Of a DNA stretch of 5,476 nt, positions 1 to 5,476 are shown piece by piece; positions within the stretch are counted from its first letter, which is position 1, and every line of letters begins with the position of its first letter. A program made the position numbers and the translations under genes. Origin of the DNA: an uncultured Bacteroidota bacterium (lineage in GTDB: Bacteria > Bacteroidota > Bacteroidia > Chitinophagales > S012-47). The notes beneath the pieces are model-generated. The model ran no database searches, had not been told where the DNA came from, and saw only the letters and a list, made by a program, of their open reading frames with translations. The stretch lies in the NCBI GenBank assembly GCA_913062655.1, contig CAJXXO010000192.1, positions 1 to 5,476 of the forward strand, read 5' to 3'.

Positions 1-567
1 GGAATACGTGTAGTTGCCCGTTCCACCCGTAGCGCTTACTGTAGCCGAGCCGTCATTGCCCTGACAGCTCACATCATCTGCCGCCACCTTGGGTGCAATG
101 CTATCCGGTTGATTGATATCTACCGTCAAAAAGTTCTCACAATCCCGGTCATCAGTTATGGTGACGATGTAGGAGCCGGCAGCCAAACTGGTCTGCGAAG
201 GTCCTGTCAATCCGCCCGGCCATTCGAAGGTATAGGGTGGTGTACCTTGCGTAGCGCTTACGGTGGCCTGTCCATCCGTACCATCGTAGCAGGATACATC
301 CTGAACGAGATCTATGGCACCTACCGGCCCACCTGTCGTACCTACATTGGCAATACCGACATCTTCACATCCCTTGCTGTCCTCAATGAAAAGGTAATAG
401 GTTCCCGGAGCCAGGGAATCAGCAGTAGGTGTAGTCTGATAGTTGGCATTGGCATCCCACTCGTATTGATAAGGCGTTACCCCACCATTTACCACAGCGG
501 TGGCTTGTCCATTGGTCTGCCCACACGAAGCGGGTACCGTAATGAAAGAATCAATTGAAGGAATGCT
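1..567 (-). repeat. Three tandem SprB-like repeats within the metalloprotease (third one incomplete)
   Basis: These are protein-level repeats of about 74-79 residues at residues 721-797, 803-875 and 876 onward of the metalloprotease. Each has a Cys in a start motif (ASCGQTNGQATAV, VSCYDGTDGQATVS, VSCQGNDGSATVS), then a GG.TPY..EW-like strand. The two complete copies also have an APGTYYLFIEDSKGC or AAGSYIVTITDDRDC strand. This is the pattern of the SprB repeat known from Bacteroidota surface adhesins. At DNA level copies two and three share the 12-mer cgtagcgcttac at 250-261 and 28-39, 222 bases (74 codons) apart. More copies may follow outside the window. Their likely role is an extended stalk or adhesive region. 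Confidence 0.85.
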
Positions 568-2727
568 ATTCACTTCCATAAAGCCCAGGGCCAGGGTATC
601 ATCACTGGCAGCACAAGAACCATCCACTACCATGTAAACAGGGTGTGTTCCGGCTGTATCATAAGACACGGTGACCGTATCACCGAAGGCCACATAGGGG
701 TTTGCCCCGGGGAAAACCCATGAATAACTGTTACCGGCCTGCTGTGAGTCCGCTACGTAGGTGACCGTCTCGCCCAGGCAGACACTGGTATCACTGGCAG
801 AGAAGGTGGCGAAAGGTAAGCTCTGCGTCACGAGGGGCGAGGCAAATATGGATATCTCGAGCGGCACACCATTAGCGGAATAAACACTGTCAAAAGGATG
901 CCAGCTACCATCGCTCCACTGCTCCCATCCATAGCCGGGAGGACTATTACCGGAGGTGTTGGATACGAGACCAAGCGTATCCCCCTGTACAAAGCCATTC
1001 ATCTTGAAACCGAGGTAGAAATTGCCTGTGATCGGTATGGGGTCAAAGCCTACCTGCAGCAATGCATTATTGTCGACAAACAACTCAACAACAGCAAGAT
1101 CGACTACCACACTGTCGAGCAACTGCCCAGGCTCACCACCAGCACCAGTACTATCCCAGACGCCAAATGTGACGGTAGCATTGGAGTTGGCCGTCTTATG
1201 CGCAGTAGCAAAAAGGAAAATACCTCCCGTTATGTAATTGAAGGGTTGGTAATTATCAAACAGTTGCGCTTTGGCCTGATCTTGCAATTGTGAGTTCCAG
1301 CCCACTAAGGCTTCGCCTCCGATGGTGTAGTAGGTCAATTGGCCTGGTGGTGGAAAATTAAGTGTATCACATCCTACCGCGGGCAACACTTCAATGTAGG
1401 CGGTTTTGGTTTCTACATCATTGCCATTTGCATTGATAGCTTGCAGCACCACCGTATATTGACCAGGCGTAAAGTATTGCACCTGCGGGTTTTGCACGGT
1501 GGAGGTATTGGGTGAGCCTCCGGAGAATTGCCAATTCCACTGTGTAGGGTTGCCGCTGCTGAGATCTTCGAATCGGACAACACCACCGGCATAAATGGTT
1601 TTGGGCTGGGCGGTGAAGTCGGCTACTGGTGCCACATTCGGGTTGCACACAACAGAATTTCGTAGCTCTTTTCTCCGGGGTGAGTTCTCCATTACGGTGC
1701 GCATCCGGGCTTTCTGATCTTCCGTAAAGAGGTTGAAACAGGCATCGTCAGAGTAATCCATGTAATTCTCTACCATATCAGCCGATCCACAAGATGACGC
1801 AGAGGTCTGGCAGCCATAATTAGGTGCATCTGATAAAGGCGTATCATTGCAAAAATCGTCAACACTACAGCCGCCATCACCCCAGATATGTCGCAAACCC
1901 AGCCAGTGTCCTACCTCGTGCGTGGCGGTACGCCCCAGGTTGTAGGTGGAGGATAACTGCGGGAAGTTGCCCCGGCCAAAAAAGCGATAGCCTACTACAA
2001 TACCATCCGTATTGGCATTATTGGTAGAGGGTATTCCCGGCAGTCCCGATTGGGTAGGAAACTGGGCATAGCCCAAAATACCGCCTCCAATATCCAGGAC
2101 CCATACATTGAAATACTTCTCCGGATCCCAAATGGTAGCCGGCTTAATCACATTATCAATATAGCTTGTGGTATACGGTGGTGCAGCAAAACCGGCTGTA
2201 TTGCGATCCACACGGTTAATGCCTGGCTCAGCCAGTGCATTGTCTTGCTCATCAATCTGCGCCAGACAAAACTCAATGCGACTATCTGCAGCTACCGGCT
2301 GGTACGCTAGTGGCGTGTTGGTGGTATCGGAATTGCGTCTGCGAAAGTCTTCATTCAATACATCGATCTGCGATTGCACCTGTGCCGCACTGATATTTCG
2401 GCCTGCCCCTACATTTTCCCCATTATGGATGACGTGCACAATCACCGGTAGGGTATAAATATCATTCGTGCTATTGGCCTCTTGCGCGATTTTAACCTGC
2501 AGCCATTGTTCAAATTGCTGTAACGTGCCACTATTTGGTGTTGCGGCACGCCTGGCAGAGTCCATTGGCATGGTAGCGCAGGTACGATGAGGGGGTTCAG
2601 GTACAACGGACGACTGTTGCTGCCTACCTGAAGCATCCTGCGTTTGATAGGTAAAGGAATGGGTCGATTGTGCGAAAAGTGTGGTACTGACTCCAAAGAG
2701 GAGCAGCGCAAAAAGCCATTGTTTCAT
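1..2727 (-). CDS. Secreted M43-type (pappalysin-like) metalloprotease with PKD-like and SprB-repeat domains, C-terminus outside window
   Basis: A probable exported zinc endopeptidase. The frame is open for 909 codons from ATG at 2727 to the window edge. Residues 1-20 form a signal peptide (Lys2, a hydrophobic run, then FAQ with likely cleavage after Ala19). A short pro-region (about 21-90) contains Cys50 in RTCATM. The catalytic domain (about 92-362) begins with the family-typical YTLPVIVHVIH. It carries the zinc motif HEVGHWLGLRH at 270-280 (ligands His270, His274, His280; catalytic Glu271) and the Met-turn NYMDYSDDAC with Met323. Cys287, 293, 306, 313 and 330 may form disulfides. A PKD domain follows (366-449, with WNWQFSGG), then an unassigned domain (450-632), a PKD-like domain (about 638-720) and three SprB-like repeats (721 onward, the third cut). 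The family and modular layout suggest type IX secretion, with a C-terminal sorting domain expected beyond the edge; that part is inference. The substrate cannot be read from the sequence. The ATG is favoured because the signal peptide starts there. Confidence 0.95.
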   Translation of the reverse strand, partial: MKQWLFALLLFGVSTTLFAQSTHSFTYQTQDASGRQQQSSVVPEPPHRTCATMPMDSARRAATPNSGTLQQFEQWLQVKIAQEANSTNDIYTLPVIVHVIHNGENVGAGRNISAAQVQSQIDVLNEDFRRRNSDTTNTPLAYQPVAADSRIEFCLAQIDEQDNALAEPGINRVDRNTAGFAAPPYTTSYIDNVIKPATIWDPEKYFNVWVLDIGGGILGYAQFPTQSGLPGIPSTNNANTDGIVVGYRFFGRGNFPQLSSTYNLGRTATHEVGHWLGLRHIWGDGGCSVDDFCNDTPLSDAPNYGCQTSASSCGSADMVENYMDYSDDACFNLFTEDQKARMRTVMENSPRRKELRNSVVCNPNVAPVADFTAQPKTIYAGGVVRFEDLSSGNPTQWNWQFSGGSPNTSTVQNPQVQYFTPGQYTVVLQAINANGNDVETKTAYIEVLPAVGCDTLNFPPPGQLTYYTIGGEALVGWNSQLQDQAKAQLFDNYQPFNYITGGIFLFATAHKTANSNATVTFGVWDSTGAGGEPGQLLDSVVVDLAVVELFVDNNALLQVGFDPIPITGNFYLGFKMNGFVQGDTLGLVSNTSGNSPPGYGWEQWSDGSWHPFDSVYSANGVPLEISIFASPLVTQSLPFATFSASDTSVCLGETVTYVADSQQAGNSYSWVFPGANPYVAFGDTVTVSYDTAGTHPVYMVVDGSCAASDDTLALGFMEVNSIPSIDSFITVPASCGQTNGQATAVVNGGVTPYQYEWDANANYQTTPTADSLAPGTYYLFIEDSKGCEDVGIANVGTTGGPVGAIDLVQDVSCYDGTDGQATVSATQGTPPYTFEWPGGLTGPSQTSLAAGSYIVTITDDRDCENFLTVDINQPDSIAPKVAADDVSCQGNDGSATVSATGGTGNYTYS

Positions 2728-2765
2728 AAAAATCGGATTTGAATAGTCTAAGGTACTATAATTTG

Positions 2766-2778
2766 TATGGCAGCCATA
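2766..2778. promoter_or_regulatory. 13-base inverted repeat between the HTH gene and the metalloprotease gene
   Basis: The sequence TATGGCAGCCATA has two perfect 6-base arms around one central base. It lies 10 bases after the stop of the helix-turn-helix gene and about 38 bases before the protease start. No T-run follows it on the minus strand, so it does not look like an intrinsic terminator. It could be an operator for the protease gene, but chance is also possible. I could not recognise a Bacteroidota promoter (TTTG about 19 bases before TAnnTTTG) in this 61-base gap. Confidence 0.25.
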
Positions 2779-2788
2779 TTGACATTCC

Positions 2789-3382
2789 TCAATCTTTTTC
2801 ACCCCTTACAAAAGCAGACATCCACTGCTGAAAAGATCTGTGGGGCAACGGCAAAAGTGATCGCTCCGTATTTGAAGGCGGTGTTGTAGTACCGTGTGCA
2901 CGTTCATGTAGAGAGGCGCCCCTATCTTCGGGTGTTTCCGGTCGGGCTGCGAGCTGTTGTATCTTTTTCTGTAGATCGTGTACAATCACGTTCAGCTCCC
3001 TGATTCTTTCGAGAAAACCATCCAGCTTCAGGTGCAGGGCCGAGATCTGTTTGTCCTTTTCCCCCATTTGCTGCTCCATGATGGCCACCAATTTATCGGT
3101 ATGTGGATGAGTGCCCTCGATTTGTGGCCCCACATTGGGTGGCAAGGCCTGCGTAGTGGTAGGCGGAGGCGGTGGTGTGGGTGGCGGTGACTGGGGTGTG
3201 GTTCGGCTGGCCATGGCATCTACCAGTTTCAAATTGAGCTGATAGTCGCCCCCTTTTTTCTGCACCTGCTTCTTTTCCTTTTTGGACCCATAGAGTTTGA
3301 CCTGGCGTATCCAGCCCCGTACCTGGAACTCCGATACACCGGTAAGCGCTACTGCTTCATCTACGGACACGTACTTGGCCAT
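2789..3382 (-). CDS. Helix-turn-helix protein with proline-rich linker and coiled coil, function unknown
   Basis: A 197-residue, probably cytoplasmic protein that I cannot place in a named family. Residues 4-30 (VSVDEAVALTGVSEFQVRGW and following) look like a MerR/excisionase-style helix-turn-helix. A lysine-rich stretch (34-43) follows that could contact DNA. Residues 63-82 are a proline/threonine linker including five consecutive prolines. Residues about 96-146 form a likely coiled coil (EQQMGEKDKQISALHLKLDG, then LQKKIQQLAA), probably for self-association. The tail is polar and ends in SFQQWMSAFVRGEKD. No membrane segment or signal peptide is seen. The layout (N-terminal HTH, then a helix with a KDKQI-type motif) recalls small accessory proteins of plasmid replication or partition, but this is a resemblance only. 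ATG at 3382 is chosen because the HTH begins directly after it. An in-frame GTG at 3424 would add 14 residues and place the upstream palindromes inside the gene. A DNA-binding regulator, perhaps self-regulated, is the best guess. Confidence 0.85.
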   Translation of the reverse strand: MAKYVSVDEAVALTGVSEFQVRGWIRQVKLYGSKKEKKQVQKKGGDYQLNLKLVDAMASRTTPQSPPPTPPPPPTTTQALPPNVGPQIEGTHPHTDKLVAIMEQQMGEKDKQISALHLKLDGFLERIRELNVIVHDLQKKIQQLAARPETPEDRGASLHERAHGTTTPPSNTERSLLPLPHRSFQQWMSAFVRGEKD

Positions 3383-3394
3383 ACGTCTAAAATA

Positions 3395-3408
3395 CACCTG
3401 AACAGGTG
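3395..3408. promoter_or_regulatory. Perfect 6-2-6 inverted repeat upstream of the HTH gene
   Basis: CACCTG and CAGGTG flank a two-base centre, ending 12 bases before the ATG of the helix-turn-helix gene. This is a natural place for an operator bound by a dimeric regulator, possibly the adjacent gene product itself. As RNA on the minus strand it could form a 5-bp stem with a GUUC loop followed by TATTTTAG. It could therefore instead be a weak terminator for the glycosyltransferase run, or a hairpin that limits translation. The symmetry is seen directly; the function is inferred. Confidence 0.4.
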
Positions 3409-3411
3409 CTC

Positions 3412-3423
3412 TGGGGTACCCCA
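3412..3423. promoter_or_regulatory. Perfect 12-base palindrome upstream of the HTH gene
   Basis: TGGGGTACCCCA is fully self-complementary. Its centre lies 16 bases from the centre of the neighbouring inverted repeat at 3395-3408. Two perfect dyads side by side in a 60-base intergenic gap suggest regulator binding rather than coding constraint. The two arms differ in sequence, so they would not be two copies of one operator. If translation began at the in-frame GTG at 3424, this palindrome would lie in coding sequence. Confidence 0.35.
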
Positions 3424-3451
3424 CTTATACACATTGGATACACTAGATCAA
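3424..3451 (-). promoter_or_regulatory. Weak sigma70-like promoter candidate for the HTH gene
   Basis: On the minus strand TTGATC (3446-3451) and TATAAG (3424-3429) are separated by 16 bases, directly upstream of the two palindromes. This resembles the enterobacterial consensus but does not fit the Bacteroidota TAnnTTTG box, so it is weak evidence. If real, the palindromes would overlap the transcription start, as operators often do. Confidence 0.15.
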
Positions 3452-4540
3452 CTGTTGTAAGGCGGTCTCCCAGCTCCTTACGTAATTGGCCCAGGTGAAG
3501 GAAGCGGCATGTCGCCTGGCGGTCTCCAACCTCACGCTATCGGTATGGGTTTCTACCTCCTCCATCAATTGTGCCAAAGCGCGACTATCATGGGTGGGAA
3601 AATAGTAAGCCGCATCACCGCCCACTTCCAGCAGACTGCTATTGGCCGCTACCATGACGGGCACCCCGCAAGCCATGGCCTCTAATACAGGAAAGCCAAA
3701 CCCCTCGTATTCCGATGGATAGACAAAGCCTACGGCATGGCTGTACAGGGCGGGCAGATCTTCCGAAGCCACGTAGCCGGGCAAATGGATGTACTGTCGA
3801 AATTCGTTTTTGGTCAGCGCACGCAGCAGGGTGGTATTTTTCCACCCCATTTTTCCAGCCAACACCAATTCGGTCTTACCGCCTTGTGCGCGGTAGTGTT
3901 GAAAGGCGTCCAGCAGTGTCAGCAAGTTTTTGCGTGGCTCCAAGGTGCCGAGGTAGAGAAAATATCGTTGGGGAAGCAGATACCGCTGAAAGAGGGCCGC
4001 GTCTTCCACCGGCTGGAACCGCGTATCTATACCAAGCGGAATGGCAATGGTCTTCTGTGCTACCTCGGGCTGGTAGGCCATTAGGTCTTTACGCGTATGT
4101 GCAGAGTTGGCCAGCACGAGATCGGCCCTTCGCAATATCCCGGGTAAAAAGCGTTTCTGCAACCATTGGCTGTGCCAACGATGATATTGTGGAAACAAGA
4201 TCGGGGTAAGGTCGTGGATCATGGTGATTCGCTTGATAGACCTGGGGAGGTTGAACGGGCCAAAATGGGCCGGCTCAAAGACGGCATCCACCTTCAGCTT
4301 TCGGCAGACACGAGGCACAAGTACAAACAACCGAAAAGAGGCCCAGCCTATGGGCAAGGTGGTATTGGGGACAACTATTTGCCTGAGGCTGGGAAAGGCA
4401 TCCCCTTCCTTGGACCGAATTAGGATGTACTCATGGTCATCGCTACCATGGTCGACCAGGGCCTGGATAAATTGCCGGGTATATACATGCACTCCGGCAC
4501 GCTGATTGTCTAACGGGTCGGCTAGAATGGCGATGCGCAT
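3443..4540 (-). CDS. GT4-family glycosyltransferase (complete)
   Basis: A 365-residue retaining glycosyltransferase with the GT-B fold, which would move a sugar from a nucleotide-sugar donor to a surface-glycan acceptor at the cytoplasmic face of the inner membrane. The N-terminal acceptor half starts MRIAILADPL with a Gly-rich loop (AGVHVYTRQF, 15-24) and has the TMIHDLTPILFP strand (107-118). The C-terminal donor half has the GTLEPRKN motif (198-205) and the EX7E motif as E279 and E287 in SEYEGFGFPVLEAMACG. No membrane segment is evident. The length is normal for the family. ATG at 4540 is preferred over an in-frame TTG at 4546, because MRIAIL is the usual first strand. It begins nine bases after the stop of the preceding glycosyltransferase, so both are probably one operon. 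The donor and acceptor cannot be told from sequence; mannosyl- or related transferases carry the same EPRKN motif. Confidence 0.95.
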   Translation of the reverse strand: MRIAILADPLDNQRAGVHVYTRQFIQALVDHGSDDHEYILIRSKEGDAFPSLRQIVVPNTTLPIGWASFRLFVLVPRVCRKLKVDAVFEPAHFGPFNLPRSIKRITMIHDLTPILFPQYHRWHSQWLQKRFLPGILRRADLVLANSAHTRKDLMAYQPEVAQKTIAIPLGIDTRFQPVEDAALFQRYLLPQRYFLYLGTLEPRKNLLTLLDAFQHYRAQGGKTELVLAGKMGWKNTTLLRALTKNEFRQYIHLPGYVASEDLPALYSHAVGFVYPSEYEGFGFPVLEAMACGVPVMVAANSSLLEVGGDAAYYFPTHDSRALAQLMEEVETHTDSVRLETARRHAASFTWANYVRSWETALQQLI

Positions 4541-4549
4541 ACCCAAAAA

Positions 4550-5476
4550 TCAGTTTTTTGCCTGACTTATTGCTTTCTCGTACACGGCCAGGGTATCCCG
4601 GGCACATTGTGACCAGCTAAACGACCGACCTTGTTGTACAGCAGCTTCCATCTGCTCAGGATCACGTTCTTTTTTCGATACCATCTGGTACATGGCCTGA
4701 GCGATAGCGCCTGTGTCCTCTGGGTCCACACCCACTCCCGCTTCACCAACCACCTCAGGCAAACTGCTTCGGTTACCAAAAATAACTGGCGTACCGCACA
4801 GCATAGATTCAACCGGAGGCAAGCCAAATCCTTCATACAGGCTCACGTAGCATAGGGCTTGCGCCTCTGCGTAAAGCACCGGCAGGTCTGCCTCTGCCAC
4901 AAAACCGGTAAACACAATAGCATCGTCCGTAAGATCGACTCCTTTATAGACCTCCCGGCTTTTCCAACCATACTTGCCGGCTATTACCAGTTTTACCGCC
5001 AGCTCAGGATGTTTATTATTCATCTCTTGAAATGCACGCACGGTACGCAACAAGTTTTTCCGAGGCTCAATGGTGCTTAAAGTGAGCAAATAGGGTGCGG
5101 TGCCTATTCCATACTTTGTACGAACCGCTTGTCGCTCCGCTTCGGTAGCATGGGGGTGAAAATGATCAGGATTAGCCGCTTCATACACTACATCAACATG
5201 GTCTTCCGGTACTGCGTAATGGGTCAGCAAATCTTGCCGGGTCGATTCAGATACCGCAATAAAGTAAGCCTCAGCATCGAGTAGAAAACGCATCCCTCTC
5301 TTTGCCAGGCGAAGGTTCCTGCGCTGATGCCATTCGGGAAACAGGATATCGGTCAGATCGTGCAAGGTGGCTACCACAGGAATAGGCAATCCCTTGAAGG
5401 AATCTTCATGCTGCGGAAGCGGCAAGTGGATGAGGTCATACTTGTCAAAACGGGAATCTTTTCGAAGCGGAGTGAA
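4550..5476 (-). CDS. GT4-family glycosyltransferase (N-terminus outside window)
   Basis: The visible 308 residues run in frame from the window edge to TGA at 4550-4552. An N-terminal part of roughly 50-70 residues should be missing, judged from usual family length. Visible residues 13-20 (YDLIHLPL) and 35-47 (VATLHDLTDILFP) belong to the acceptor half. The donor half shows STIEPRKN (134-141), AGKYGWKS (166-173) and the EX7E motif as E215 and E223 in SLYEGFGLPPVESMLCG. These are the hallmarks of retaining GT-B transferases that build lipopolysaccharide or exopolysaccharide. TTG at 5425 is in frame but is not the start, because conserved sequence continues upstream of it to the edge. It has the same architecture as the next gene (HDLT.ILFP, EPRKN, AGK.GWK, YEGFG.P), so the two are probably paralogues acting in one glycan pathway. 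The sugar specificity is unknown. Confidence 0.93.
   Translation of the reverse strand, partial: FTPLRKDSRFDKYDLIHLPLPQHEDSFKGLPIPVVATLHDLTDILFPEWHQRRNLRLAKRGMRFLLDAEAYFIAVSESTRQDLLTHYAVPEDHVDVVYEAANPDHFHPHATEAERQAVRTKYGIGTAPYLLTLSTIEPRKNLLRTVRAFQEMNNKHPELAVKLVIAGKYGWKSREVYKGVDLTDDAIVFTGFVAEADLPVLYAEAQALCYVSLYEGFGLPPVESMLCGTPVIFGNRSSLPEVVGEAGVGVDPEDTGAIAQAMYQMVSKKERDPEQMEAAVQQGRSFSWSQCARDTLAVYEKAISQAKN

Noticed and set aside
109..558. Plus-strand open frame of 149 codons opposite the SprB repeats, with others at 898-1293 and 2050-2310
   Set aside because: They are antisense to the continuous 909-codon protease frame, whose motifs run through every one of these intervals.
2442..2711. Minus-strand open frame of 89 codons at the start of the protease, and a similar one at 1418-1648
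   Set aside because: They are in a different frame from the protease and overlap its signal peptide/pro-region and PKD domain. No motif or independent signal supports them.
2755..2769. TATAATTTG on the plus strand as a Bacteroidota-type promoter box
   Set aside because: The spacing differs by one base from TAnnTTTG and there is no plus-strand gene downstream to be expressed.
3395..3442. Strong intrinsic terminator after the glycosyltransferase genes
   Set aside because: The stem is only five to six base pairs and the following TATTTTAG is not a proper T-run, so termination is possible but not supported enough to annotate.
3715..4209. Long plus-strand open frame (164 codons) opposite the complete glycosyltransferase, with another at 3737-4084
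   Set aside because: It lies fully antisense to a well-supported GT4 gene, and the translation has no recognisable motif, low-complexity charged composition and no plausible start context. It is a by-product of codon usage on the other strand.
4567..4836. Minus-strand open frame overlapping the end of the partial glycosyltransferase
   Set aside because: It is an out-of-frame reading of the segment that encodes the conserved EX7E donor-binding region in the real frame.
1..5476. tRNA, rRNA, CRISPR array, insertion sequence or attachment site
   Set aside because: Nearly all of the window is accounted for by four coding frames. No cloverleaf, regularly spaced direct repeats, transposase motif or terminal inverted repeats were seen.

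Overview
The window looks like chromosomal DNA from a member of the Bacteroidota. The main evidence is a gene on the minus strand for a secreted M43-type (pappalysin-like) metalloprotease that carries PKD-like domains and SprB-type repeats, a domain mixture typical of large type IX secretion cargo in that phylum. The genes also lack strong Shine-Dalgarno sequences, as is usual there. Base composition is roughly balanced by eye, which would suit a moderate-GC lineage such as the Saprospiria/Lewinella group; that narrower placement is a guess.

All four genes read on the minus strand, so transcription runs from high to low coordinates. First comes a GT4-family glycosyltransferase whose N-terminus lies beyond the right edge (4550-5476). 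Nine bases after its stop starts a second, complete GT4 glycosyltransferase (3443-4540). After a 60-base gap follows a 197-residue protein with an N-terminal helix-turn-helix, a proline-rich linker and a coiled coil (2789-3382). After a further 61 bases comes the metalloprotease (2727 down to position 1), which is open for 909 codons and leaves the window without a stop. Nearly all of the sequence is therefore coding, and no stretch longer than about 61 bases is gene-free.

The two glycosyltransferases are similar in architecture, closely spaced and probably co-transcribed; they most likely add successive sugars to a cell-surface polysaccharide or lipopolysaccharide. The helix-turn-helix/coiled-coil protein is the least familiar gene. 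The gap before it holds two adjacent perfect inverted repeats, three copies of GTGTAT and a 9-mer matching the DnaA-box consensus, which makes that gap the most interesting regulatory stretch. The metalloprotease is probably its own unit or the end of the same run. Nothing in the sequence shows that the protease and the sugar genes work in one pathway.

No RNA gene, CRISPR array, insertion sequence, attachment site or obvious strong terminator was seen. I found no clearly new multi-gene system. The best candidates for something undescribed are the helix-turn-helix/coiled-coil protein with its palindromic leader, and the unassigned domain in the middle of the protease.
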